A DNA stretch of 64,000 bases from Hymenobacter sp. YC55 (GTDB lineage Bacteria > Bacteroidota > Bacteroidia > Cytophagales > Hymenobacteraceae). The notes below the pieces were generated by a model, which was given only the letters and a program-made list of their open reading frames with translations, searched no databases and was not told the DNA's origin. This document shows positions 16,067-24,064 of this stretch, in pieces (position 1 is the stretch's first letter; every line of letters starts with the position of its first letter). Both the position numbers and the translations under genes were made by a program. The stretch spans positions 2,666,001 to 2,730,000 of the forward strand of contig NZ_JARNTX010000001.1 of the NCBI RefSeq assembly GCF_029433095.1, in the 5' to 3' direction.

Positions 16067-17782
16067 ATGTCACTCCCCATCAACCGGCAGGCCTACGCCG
16101 ATATGTACGGCCCTACTACCGGCGACAAAGTGCGCCTCGGCGACACCGAGTTGCTGATTGAAGTCGAGCGGGACTACACCGTGTACGGCGAGGAATGCAA
16201 GTTCGGAGGTGGCAAGGTGCTGCGCGACGGCATGGGCCAGGCCGCCGGCATCCCGCAAGCCGAGACGCTGGACTTACTGATTACCAACGCCCTGGTGGTT
16301 GATTACACCGGTATCTACAAGGCGGATATTGGCATCAAAAACGGGCGGATTATAGGTATTGGGAAAGCCGGCAACCCGCACATTATGCCTGGCGTGACAC
16401 CCGGTATGGTGGTGGGCGTGACGACGGAAGTTATTGCCGGCGAAGGACAAATTCTGACGGCCGGGGCCATTGACTGCCATATTCACTTCATCAGCCCGCA
16501 GCAGATACCGGAGGCGCTGGCCTCGGGCATCACCACGATGGTGGGCGGCGGTACGGGTCCGGCGGCCGGCACCACGGCCACCACCTGCACGCCCGGCGCG
16601 TTCTATCTGGAAATGATGCTGCGCGCCACCGAGGAATACCCGCTCAACTTTGGCTTCCTCGGCAAAGGCAACACCTCCCGCCCCGAAGGCCTGCTAGAAC
16701 AAGTGGAGGCCGGCGCCCTCGGCTTCAAGCTGCACGAGGATTGGGGCACCACGCCCGCCGCCATCGACCAGTGCCTCACCATTGCCGAACAGTACGACGT
16801 GCAGGTGTGCATCCACACTGATACGCTCAACGAAAGCGGCTTCGTGGAAACCAGCACCGCTGCCTTCAAGGGCCGCACCATCCACGCCTACCACACCGAA
16901 GGCGCCGGCGGCGGCCACGCGCCCGACATCATTAAAATCTGCGGCGAGCCCAACGTTATTCCCTCGTCTACCAACCCCACGCGGCCCTTCACCGTCAACA
17001 CCATCGACGAGCACCTGGATATGCTCATGGTGTGTCACCACCTCGACCGTAACATTCCAGAGGACGTGGCCTTTGCAGAGAGCCGCATCCGCGGCGAAAC
17101 TATTGCCGCCGAGGATATTCTGCACGATATGGGGGCGCTGAGCATCATTTCTTCTGATTCGCAGGCCATGGGCCGGGTGGGCGAAGTGCTAACCCGTACC
17201 TGGCAAACCGCCCACAAAATGGCACAGCAGCGCGGCCCCCTCCCCGAAGACGCTGGCCGCGGCCATGACAATTTCCGGGTGAAGCGCTACGTAGCCAAAT
17301 ACACCATCAACCCCGCCCGCGCCCACGGTTTCGCCGATGAAGTGGGCTCAGTGGAGCTTGGCAAGCTGGCCGATTTGGTGCTCTGGAAGCCGCAGTTTTT
17401 CGGTGCCCGCCCCGAGATGATCATCAAAGGCGGCGTGATTGTACAGTCGCAGATGGGCGACGCCAACGCCTCCATTCCTACGCCGCAGCCGGCCTTTTCG
17501 CGCCCTATGTTCGGGTCGCTCGGCTCGGCCATCGGACCGACGTCCATGGTGTTTGTCTCGCAGGCCTCGGTGACGCGCGTGCAGGCCACCTACGGCCTCA
17601 CCAAGCAGGTAGTAGCCGTGAAAGGCTGCCGCACCGTGACCAAGAAAGACATGGCCCTCAACGACTATCTGCCCAACATCGAAGTAGACCCCGAAACCTA
17701 CCGCGTAACCGTCGATGGCGTGCATCTAACCTGCGAACCAGCTACCAAGCTGCCACTAGCGCAACTCTACAACCTGTTTTAG
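16067..17782 (+). CDS. ureC: urease alpha subunit (catalytic)
   Basis: This 571-residue protein hydrolyses urea to ammonia and carbamate at a dinickel centre in the cytoplasm. All expected residues are present: His138 and His140 (CHIH), Lys221 to be carbamylated (GFKLHEDWG), His249, His275, the flap Cys322-His323 ([11 protein letters not shown]) and Asp363 (SSDSQAMGR). The length equals the usual UreC length (about 567-572). No defect is seen, so the enzyme should be active when nickel is inserted by UreD, UreF and UreG. Confidence 0.97.
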   Translation: MSLPINRQAYADMYGPTTGDKVRLGDTELLIEVERDYTVYGEECKFGGGKVLRDGMGQAAGIPQAETLDLLITNALVVDYTGIYKADIGIKNGRIIGIGKAGNPHIMPGVTPGMVVGVTTEVIAGEGQILTAGAIDCHIHFISPQQIPEALASGITTMVGGGTGPAAGTTATTCTPGAFYLEMMLRATEEYPLNFGFLGKGNTSRPEGLLEQVEAGALGFKLHEDWGTTPAAIDQCLTIAEQYDVQVCIHTDTLNESGFVETSTAAFKGRTIHAYHTEGAGGGHAPDIIKICGEPNVIPSSTNPTRPFTVNTIDEHLDMLMVCHHLDRNIPEDVAFAESRIRGETIAAEDILHDMGALSIISSDSQAMGRVGEVLTRTWQTAHKMAQQRGPLPEDAGRGHDNFRVKRYVAKYTINPARAHGFADEVGSVELGKLADLVLWKPQFFGARPEMIIKGGVIVQSQMGDANASIPTPQPAFSRPMFGSLGSAIGPTSMVFVSQASVTRVQATYGLTKQVVAVKGCRTVTKKDMALNDYLPNIEVDPETYRVTVDGVHLTCEPATKLPLAQLYNLF

Positions 17783-17857
17783 AGCTGAGCCATAGTCGAT
17801 TCTCTCAGATGAGGAGCGGTAGTTGACTACTTACGTGCTAATGTTGTGATAGTATTA

Positions 17858-18014
17858 TCATGCTAAGTGCATCAGCAAGGCGAAATTGAAGCATCTTGTC
17901 ACACTGACATTGTAAAAGTATTGTCATGCTGAGCGTAGTCGAAGCATCTCGCGTGCTGATGTAGGAGTAGTGATTACCACACTAGCGAGATGCTTCGGCT
18001 GCGCTCAGCATGAC
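17858..18014. repeat. palindromic dispersed repeat (GTCATGCTGAGC family), copy 1
   Basis: Left arm 17923-17952 (GTCATGCTGAGCGTAGTCGA then AGCATCTCGC) pairs with right arm 17985-18014. The 32-bp core reads CGTGCTGATGTAGG...TTACCACACTAG. Sequence from 17858 to about 17904 looks like a decayed copy (TCATGCTAAG, GAAGCATCTTG). The same family recurs at about 22982, 30866 and 41431. It lies in the 340-bp gap between ureC and ureF. Confidence 0.85.
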
Positions 18015-18122
18015 CGTTCTTGTGGATCGTTCAAGTATTGGTCAAGCACCCCTAGCCCCTGCTCAGCTGAAGAGGGAACTAACTATAGATTAGCTTTAGC
18101 CTTCCCTCATCACCCAAACTGT

Positions 18123-18797
18123 ATGTCTCAATTCGTTCGGCTGCTGCACTTGGTGGATTCGGCTCTGCCGACGGGCTCGTTTGCTTACTCCTACGGCCTG
18201 GAAAGCAGCTTCACGTTTGGGTTGATTAAGACGGGCTCTGATTTTCGCCAGCATTTGTATGCGTATTTGCAGCAGGTGGCGAGTTTGGAGCTACCGTTTA
18301 TGCACTCCTGCTTCAACCTGCCGGTGCTAGGCGAGGAATTGCACGAACTTGCTGAGGAATACGACGCGCAACTGCTGGTGCCCACGCTGCACCGGGCCAG
18401 CGTGACGCAGGGCAAGACGTGGCTGAAGCTGCTGACCACTTTTTATCCTGACGCTGGTTTGCCTGAACTTCGGGCTTGGTTTGACGCTCGGCAACTGCCA
18501 CTACATTTCACCCTCAGCTTCACGCTGGCGCTGAAACAAGCGGGCTTCCCGCTGGCCGATTTGCAGGCGGTATACTTGCATATGGCGCTGCGCGACCAGC
18601 TTAGCGCCGCCATCCGCTTAGGCTTCCTTGGCCCCTTAGAAGGTCACCGGCTTCAGCACGATTTCTATGCCGTGTTCGAGCATTTGCTGGCTTGTTTTGC
18701 CCACCAGCCTTATCAAGAAGCGTCACGGTCGGCGTTTCTGCTCGATACCACACAAACCTTACACGAGGATATTTACTCGAAACTGTTTCAGAACTAG
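18123..18797 (+). CDS. ureF: urease accessory protein UreF
   Basis: The protein is 224 residues from the ATG at 18123 (MSQFVRLLHLVDSALPTGSF). The opening 'LLHLVDSALPTGSFAYSYGLES' (landmarks DSALPTGSFAYS and GLES) is the UreF signature, and the all-helical remainder fits the family length. UreF joins UreD and UreG in the complex that loads nickel into UreC and is thought to gate UreG GTP hydrolysis. The upstream in-frame extension runs through the dispersed repeat and is rejected. Confidence 0.93.
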   Translation: MSQFVRLLHLVDSALPTGSFAYSYGLESSFTFGLIKTGSDFRQHLYAYLQQVASLELPFMHSCFNLPVLGEELHELAEEYDAQLLVPTLHRASVTQGKTWLKLLTTFYPDAGLPELRAWFDARQLPLHFTLSFTLALKQAGFPLADLQAVYLHMALRDQLSAAIRLGFLGPLEGHRLQHDFYAVFEHLLACFAHQPYQEASRSAFLLDTTQTLHEDIYSKLFQN

Positions 18798-18919
18798 CTT
18801 GCTGTTCTATGCCTCTGCTTAACCACCGAAGCATAGGCGTCTGGTTAAGCTTTCAGACTTGATCTAGCATCAGTTTGGCAATTCTTTTCACCTTCACCAC
18901 CTCTTGACTTTCCCTGAAC

Positions 18920-19678
18920 ATGGCTTTTGCTGATAAACTCGCCCTGCTGCTACACGGTCACACCCACGAGGTGATGGAGTCGCCGGGCGACTTCAACGAG
19001 CGGCAGACGCGGCGGCTTCCCTCCTACCGCAACTTCCGCAAACGTGCTTTCACCGTGGGCATTGGAGGGCCCGTGGGCACTGGCAAAACGGCGTTGCTTA
19101 AAGCCTTGTGTGAGCGGCTGCGCAACGACTATGAGCTAGGCGTAGTCACCAACGACATCTTCACCCGTGAAGACGCTGAATTTCTGATTCGCAATAGTGC
19201 CTTAAGCGCCGACCGGATTGTGGGCGTAGAAACTGGCGGCTGCCCGCACGCGGCTATTCGGGAAGATATTTCAGTGAATATGGACGCGCTGGAAGGCCTT
19301 ATGGTGCGCTTCCCCACGCTGGATCTGCTGTTCGTGGAAAGCGGCGGCGACAATCTGGCCGCCCACTTCAGCCGCGAACTGGTAGACTACTCCATCTACG
19401 TTATCGACGTGTCGGGCGGCGACAAAATTCCGCGCAAAGGTGGCCCTGGTATCACCCAGTCCGACCTGCTGGTCATCAACAAAATCGACCTCAAAGACCT
19501 CATTCGCGCCGATTTGGGCGTGATGGAGCGCGACTCCCGCCGGATGCGCGGCGAAGGTCCCTTTCTTTTCGCCCGCGCCCTCGACGGCTTCGGCCTCGAC
19601 GACATCATCAGCCACATCCACGCCGCGAAAGCCCGCGCGTTGGAGTCGGTGAGCGAGGACCGGCGACCCCGCAAGTAG
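18920..19678 (+). CDS. ureG: urease accessory GTPase UreG
   Basis: This 252-residue SIMIBI GTPase delivers nickel to urease. The P-loop G-G-P-V-G-T-G-K-T is at about 49-57. The nickel-binding Cys-Pro-His motif is at 108-110 ([12 protein letters not shown]). 'VESGGDNL' and the guanine-specifying 'NKID' are also present. Ahead of the usual UreG start is an extra segment of about 40 residues containing H-G-H-T-H (residues 12-16), a small His cluster. No ureE is visible in the cluster, so this segment might help hold nickel; that is inference. It converges with ureD. Confidence 0.96.
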   Translation: MAFADKLALLLHGHTHEVMESPGDFNERQTRRLPSYRNFRKRAFTVGIGGPVGTGKTALLKALCERLRNDYELGVVTNDIFTREDAEFLIRNSALSADRIVGVETGGCPHAAIREDISVNMDALEGLMVRFPTLDLLFVESGGDNLAAHFSRELVDYSIYVIDVSGGDKIPRKGGPGITQSDLLVINKIDLKDLIRADLGVMERDSRRMRGEGPFLFARALDGFGLDDIISHIHAAKARALESVSEDRRPRK

Positions 19679-19787
19679 AGGCTGTAGCGCGAAGCCTGCG
19701 CCTCGCGTATCATTGAACGACTAGAATCGCCCCGTAACAGTGGAATCGTCCATTAATACGCGAAGCGCAGGCTTCGCGCTACAGCCT
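19679..19787. repeat. inverted repeat with 32-bp arms between ureG and ureD
   Basis: Arms 19679-19710 and 19756-19787 match at 31 of 32 positions (core GGCTGTAGCGCGAAGCCTGC). The left arm begins at the second base after the UreG stop codon region. It could end transcription of both convergent genes. Its form (GCGCGAAGC...GCTTCGCGC) resembles dispersed intergenic repeats more than a simple terminator. Confidence 0.8.
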
Positions 19788-19815
19788 AGTTGCATTACCC
19801 TTTATAACTCTTGCC

Positions 19816-20745
19816 TCAGTACTTACGAGCCAGCGGATTGTAGCCGAAAAACTCTTCGTTGGCCAATGCTTGCAGCACCTGCGCGCATAGCGGCTGCAAG
19901 GCCTGCCGGCTGTGGGCGGCAGCCCGAAGCACGTACACGTCTTCTTTGGCCTGCGTTACCGAAACCAGGCAGTCGTGGCCGCTTAGGTCGAATTGGGGAG
20001 TGTCGGGGATGGACAGCTTGAGGCGCTGGAATTGCTGCGCAAGGCGGGTGAATCGGGGGTCTGTGGGGGCGCCAATCAGGTAGAGTGAAAGCACGGTTTG
20101 GTAGGCGCCGAAGTTGGCGGGTGATGTAGCAACCTGCTCTTGCGGGTGGAAGGCAAACCGGTCGAGGAGCACGAGGCGGCCCTGGCGGCGTACGTGCAGC
20201 TCCGAGAAAAACGAGTGGAACTCGAATCTCTCGCCGATGTCCATGCGGCCAGAGTGCAACCAATCGGCCACCAGCAAAAGCGAATCGGGGGCGAGGTGCC
20301 AATGCTGGATTTGGCGGTAGCGGCTGCCGGCTTGCGGCACTACGGGGTCCGGAAATACTACGGCCAGGGCACCAGCGGCCAGCTCGCCGGCAATGTGCTG
20401 CTCGGCCACCTGCTCGTCGATGGACTTGAAAATTTTGGTGTTCGACTGTGAGCTAAGAAAAAGCCGCGTATTAGGGCCGCCCTTGATGCGCAGCCGAATG
20501 GTGTCGCCGGCGACCATGCCGCCGCCGTAGCTGGAGAGGACGACGTGGCAGGAACTAGCTGGTGCGGCCGGATTCAGAATCTTGAGTGGCTGCAAGTTGC
20601 GGCAAGTTATCAGCCGCGACCGGCCTTGCACCTGCGCTACTTCCAGTTCACTCCAATCGGTGGTAAAAGGCATTCTGAGAGCGTTAGGCTGCAATATAGC
20701 GGGCAGCCGCAGTCGTTTTCGCGCTAGGGCGTTCATCCCTGCCAA
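19816..20745 (-). CDS. ureD: urease accessory protein UreD
   Basis: This 309-residue protein is the scaffold that binds apo-urease and recruits UreF-UreG. 'LSSYGGGMVAGDTIRLRIKGG' (landmark GGGMVAGD), 'LFLSSQSNTKIFKS' and 'FFSELHVRRQGRLVLLDRF' (landmark GRLVLLDRF) match the family. It may start instead at an internal Met (MPFTTDWSELE), which would remove 24 Arg/Leu-rich residues. Unlike the other ure genes it lies on the minus strand, so it needs its own promoter, and it is bracketed by two long inverted repeats (19679-19787 and 20792-20886). Confidence 0.92.
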   Translation of the reverse strand: MAGMNALARKRLRLPAILQPNALRMPFTTDWSELEVAQVQGRSRLITCRNLQPLKILNPAAPASSCHVVLSSYGGGMVAGDTIRLRIKGGPNTRLFLSSQSNTKIFKSIDEQVAEQHIAGELAAGALAVVFPDPVVPQAGSRYRQIQHWHLAPDSLLLVADWLHSGRMDIGERFEFHSFFSELHVRRQGRLVLLDRFAFHPQEQVATSPANFGAYQTVLSLYLIGAPTDPRFTRLAQQFQRLKLSIPDTPQFDLSGHDCLVSVTQAKEDVYVLRAAAHSRQALQPLCAQVLQALANEEFFGYNPLARKY

Positions 20746-20791
20746 ACGAATGTCAGGTACATTGGCTCAGAACAAGTGTTAAGTACCTATT

Positions 20792-20886
20792 TGTAGAGAC
20801 GCGACACTTCGCGTCTCGTCGTTACTTCGGTCGTTTAGACTATTACAGCTGTTCAACGACGAGACGCGAAGTGTCGCATCTCTACA
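20792..20886. repeat. inverted repeat with 32-bp arms upstream of ureD
   Basis: Arms 20792-20823 and 20855-20886 match at 31 of 32 positions (TGTAGAGACGCGACACTTCG core), with a 31-nt spacer. It sits between the divergent ureD and AraC genes. It is probably a dispersed intergenic repeat. Confidence 0.8.
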
Positions 20887-21017
20887 GGGTTCGTGGCCCT
20901 GCTAGAAGTCGGGCATTCGTATGGCCAGCAACTAAAGCATTCCAAGGTATAACTCGTCCCTACTGATGTGCTGCTAGTGCAGCGTCGTCAAGTTAGCTAC
21001 TCGGCTGTTTCAACATT

Positions 21018-21941
21018 ATGAGCGCATTATCTCCCCAAGCAATTAATACCTACAACACTAGTGGCTTTCTGACCCATTTCATGCCGGATAAGTCGGCTTT
21101 TCAGGCGCTACGGCGGGCAGGGTCGGAGTTGTTTTTTGCGGTGGCAGTGGAGCAGATGTACATGCACTTCACACAGGGTATTCCGCCTTCCCGAGCCACG
21201 GCGCACAGCTGCCTCTACCTGACTTCGGGCACGGCGCGCATGAGCATCGGCAACGAAACCTATACTATTCGGCCGCAGCAAGTGCTGGTAGTACGGGCCG
21301 GGCAAGTGCATTCTTTTGAGCCCGGTGACGAGAATACGGGCTTTCTGCTCCATTTTCACGACGATATGCTCCTCGGCAAAACCGGACCCACCGACGCTCC
21401 GAACCCTTTCGAGTTCTTGCAGTTTTGGGGTAGCCCGTATATCGAGCTGGATACCCAAACGGCGGGGTTTGTGGAGAATGTGATGCAGCGTCTGCTCACG
21501 GAATTCAACACCCACGAGCTGCACTACCCCGACATTCTGCGCGCTTATCTGCTCGCCTTGCTCCACGAGCTGAACCGGGCCTACGCCGCCACTCCTACTC
21601 CACCGCAGTCCACGGCGCTGACAATCACCAACCGCTTCAAGCAATTGGTTGCTACTTCCCTGAAATCAGCGCACTCGATTAGTGACTACGCCAACCTGCT
21701 GCACATCACGCCCAACCACTTAACCAAATCGGTGCGCACGGTCACGGGCAAGTCGCCGACGAAGTGGCTGGAGGAAACCATTGTGTTGGAAGCCAAGGCG
21801 CTGCTTTTCCAAAGCACACTGTCGGTGGCCGAAATTGCCGGCGAAGTTGGCGTGACCGACCCCTCGTATTTCAGTCGGTTGTTCAAGAAGCACGCCGGGG
21901 TGTCGCCGCTGGTGTTTCGCAAAATGATTAAAAAGTCCTGA
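21018..21941 (+). CDS. AraC family transcriptional regulator
   Basis: This 307-residue protein has an N-terminal cupin-like sensing domain (about 45-125, with 'GTARMSIGNETYTIRPQQVLVV' style strands; landmark YTIRPQQVLVVRAGQVH). A C-terminal double helix-turn-helix lies at about 205-305. 'SISDYANLLHITPNHLTKSVR' (landmark ANLLHITPNHLTKSV) and 'VAEIAGEVGVTDPSYFSRLFKKHAGVSP' (landmark DPSYFSRLFKKH) are classic AraC motifs. The likely target is the small membrane protein pair that follows on the same strand, or itself; no operator was identified. Confidence 0.94.
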   Translation: MSALSPQAINTYNTSGFLTHFMPDKSAFQALRRAGSELFFAVAVEQMYMHFTQGIPPSRATAHSCLYLTSGTARMSIGNETYTIRPQQVLVVRAGQVHSFEPGDENTGFLLHFHDDMLLGKTGPTDAPNPFEFLQFWGSPYIELDTQTAGFVENVMQRLLTEFNTHELHYPDILRAYLLALLHELNRAYAATPTPPQSTALTITNRFKQLVATSLKSAHSISDYANLLHITPNHLTKSVRTVTGKSPTKWLEETIVLEAKALLFQSTLSVAEIAGEVGVTDPSYFSRLFKKHAGVSPLVFRKMIKKS

Positions 21942-22141
21942 TTCCGGCTTTTTCTGTACTAACGGGACGTTGGGCAGTCCTCGACCTTTGCCTCAGCAAT
22001 TACGCATCGCCCCATGTCCTTCATACAGAATTCCTTGTTTCCGCACGCAAGTGCGCTAGCCTCCTACCTGTTTACTAGGCTCCTTGAATACACTGGTAGT
22101 CAATACCTTGCTAATTCTGGCCGTCTCGCTTTCTAACGGCC

Positions 22142-22603
22142 ATGTATTCTACCCTACTGTTTCTGCACTCGTTGGGCAGATGGGCGGTGCTCTGCGGCCT
22201 CTTGTATGGCATGGGCCGGGCCTACCGAGGCTGGCGCGGCCACCTGCCCTTCACCACCCATGACAATACCACGCGGCACACGGTAGCCACCGTGGCCCAT
22301 GTGCAACTTATGCTTGGCTACGCCCTGTATATCACTAGTCCGCTGCTGAGAGACTTTCATCTGCGGGATGCGGTGCACGAACCCGGTACGCTGTTTTTCG
22401 GCTTGCAACACGTGGCCGCCATGACCGTGGCCATTATCGTGCTTACAGTAGGTTCGGCCCTGGCGAAACGCCAGTCTACCAGCCCCACGAAGTTTCGCAC
22501 GATGGCCCTGTGGTTTACGGCGGCGCTGCTGCTTATTCTGCTGGCTATACCCTGGCCTTTCTCGCCCTTGGCCAGCCGCCCGTACTTCCGCCTTCCCCAC
22601 TAA
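22142..22603 (+). CDS. four-helix membrane protein, cytochrome b-like
   Basis: This 153-residue protein has four hydrophobic helices. Histidines lie within or at the edge of three of them (LFLHSLGRWAV, VAHVQLMLGYALY, GLQHVAAMTV), and it ends with 'IPWPF' before a short tail. This layout resembles small Bacteroidota membrane proteins often annotated as cytochrome B. The histidines could bind haem, but that is inference. The DUF3817 gene starts 9 bp after its stop, so the two are probably cotranscribed. Confidence 0.75.
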   Translation: MYSTLLFLHSLGRWAVLCGLLYGMGRAYRGWRGHLPFTTHDNTTRHTVATVAHVQLMLGYALYITSPLLRDFHLRDAVHEPGTLFFGLQHVAAMTVAIIVLTVGSALAKRQSTSPTKFRTMALWFTAALLLILLAIPWPFSPLASRPYFRLPH

Positions 22604-22612
22604 TTTATTGTG

Positions 22613-22927
22613 ATGCTGAAATCCCCAATTGGCCGCCTCCGTCTGCTAGGACTACTGGAGGGGCTTTCCTTGCTGTTCTTGATTGGAGTGGCCGTGCCGC
22701 TCAAGTATCTCACGAATGACCCTAGCTTAGTTCGAGCCATAGGGCCGGTTCATGGCTTGCTGTTCTTGCTTTTTGTACTGAACACCTTGCGCGTAGGCGT
22801 TGAGTATCATTGGCGATTTTCTACTACCACCTGGAAAGTGTTGCTCGCCTGCATTATTCCCTTCGGCACTTTCTACGTTGACCGCAAGATTCTCGCCCCC
22901 ATGCAAAAGCAGGAAGCAAAGCCTTGA
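22613..22927 (+). CDS. DUF3817 domain membrane protein
   Basis: The protein is 104 residues from the ATG at 22613; a GTG one codon earlier is less likely. It shows the DUF3817 pattern: 'RLLGLLEGLSLLFLIGVAVPLKY' (landmark EGLSLLFLIGVAVPLKY), 'GPVHGLLFLLFV' and 'IIPFGTFYVDRKIL'. It has three membrane helices and its function is unknown. It forms an apparent two-gene unit with the cytochrome b-like protein upstream. Confidence 0.9.
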   Translation: MLKSPIGRLRLLGLLEGLSLLFLIGVAVPLKYLTNDPSLVRAIGPVHGLLFLLFVLNTLRVGVEYHWRFSTTTWKVLLACIIPFGTFYVDRKILAPMQKQEAKP

Positions 22928-22981
22928 TATACAAGTGACTATTGATTTAACTTCTCGTTTAATTTTATCAGCAAGCGAAAA

Positions 22982-23175
22982 CGAAGCATCTCGTATGTTG
23001 ACGTTGTGGTGCTATTGTCATGCTGAGCGCAGTCGAAGCATCTCGCTAGTGTGGTATATACTATTCCTGCGTCAGCACGCGAGATGCTTCGGCTTCGTTG
23101 CACTGCGCTCAGCATGACGGTCATATTGTATAGGGAACATCAACATACGAGATGCTTCGGCAAGCTCAGCATGAC
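22982..23175. repeat. palindromic dispersed repeat cluster, copy 2
   Basis: The main unit is 23017-23118 (GTCATGCTGAGCGCAGTCGA ... CTCAGCATGAC). Its core is in the opposite orientation to copy 1 (CTAGTGTGGTATA ... CGTCAGCACG). An outer inverted pair (CGAAGCATCTCGTATGTTGA near 22982, complement near 23140-23160) and a third CTCAGCATGAC end (to 23175) flank it, giving nested hairpins. Confidence 0.85.
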
Positions 23176-23271
23176 AATAGTAGTAGAGCGTTAGCATGTG
23201 TAATGCTTTGATAATATAATAAGATACCAGATAGAGTAAGCGATAGCTACTTAGCCTAACCCCGTAGTCAA

Positions 23272-23325
23272 AAAGCCACCCGACACCGATACAGTTCAAG
23301 TGGCTGTACAGCGCCGGGTGGCTTT
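23272..23325 (-). terminator. terminator for the dienelactone hydrolase operon
   Basis: An 11-bp perfect stem (AAAGCCACCCG, 23272-23282, with 23315-23325) lies 34 bp downstream of the minus-strand gene's stop. The minus strand reads a run of T after the stem. Confidence 0.8.
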
Positions 23326-23359
23326 GTTTAGTACTTAGCGAGGCAGATTCTCAGCGGGC

Positions 23360-24064
23360 CTAGCTTAGCTTTTCTTGGAAGAAGGCCAGCGTCATGGCCC
23401 AGGCTTCGGCGGCGGCATCGGCGTTGTAGCTAGGGCGCTCGTCGCAGTGGAAACCGTGGTCGGCGTAGGAAATGACGGTATTGATATAGGGTTTACCAGC
23501 GGCTTCTACGGCGTCTATTACCTCCGCAATGTGCGCTTTGCTGATGTGCTGATCGAGGCCGCCCCAGAAGAACAGGTGCGGCGCGTGCAAATCAGCGGCG
23601 CGGTCTTTCAGATGCTGCGTGCCGCCTCCGTAGTACGAAACGGCTGCTGCCAGCGGCAGCACGGCATTGGCCAAAAACGACACCCGGCCGCCCAAGCAAA
23701 ACCCGATGCTCCCGATTTTGTCGGTTACGCTTTCCTGGGCTTGCAGCCAGCTATAAGCCGCCTGCAAATCAGCCGTCAGACCTTCTGGGCTAATAGCCTG
23801 GAAGTGAGGCGCGGCGCTCGGGAAGTCGTTGTAGGAAATTTCCAGGCCGGGCGCGGCGGAGCGGTGAAACAGTTCGGGGGCAATTACTACGTAGCCCGCG
23901 GCCGCCAGTCGGTCGGCTACGTTGCGAATGTGGCCGTTCACGCCAAAGGCTTCCTGCAACAGAATGATGCCTGGGTGCGGACCAGCAGTGGTAGGGAAAG
24001 CGGTGTAAGCGTTTAGCTCGGTGTTGTCGGAGGCTTGCAGAACAACGGCGTTGGGATAGCTCAT
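23360..24064 (-). CDS. dienelactone hydrolase family protein
   Basis: This 234-residue alpha/beta hydrolase has the family's Cys nucleophile in G-F-C-L-G-G (Cys123). 'IILLQEAFGVN' carries the conserved Glu near residue 38, 'FFWGGLD' the Asp region, and 'YADHGFHCDER' the catalytic His. It should act on lactones or esters in the cytoplasm, with substrate unknown. Its start overlaps the stop of the GH63-like gene by 4 bp (ATGA), so the two are cotranscribed. Confidence 0.92.
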   Translation of the reverse strand: MSYPNAVVLQASDNTELNAYTAFPTTAGPHPGIILLQEAFGVNGHIRNVADRLAAAGYVVIAPELFHRSAAPGLEISYNDFPSAAPHFQAISPEGLTADLQAAYSWLQAQESVTDKIGSIGFCLGGRVSFLANAVLPLAAAVSYYGGGTQHLKDRAADLHAPHLFFWGGLDQHISKAHIAEVIDAVEAAGKPYINTVISYADHGFHCDERPSYNADAAAEAWAMTLAFFQEKLS

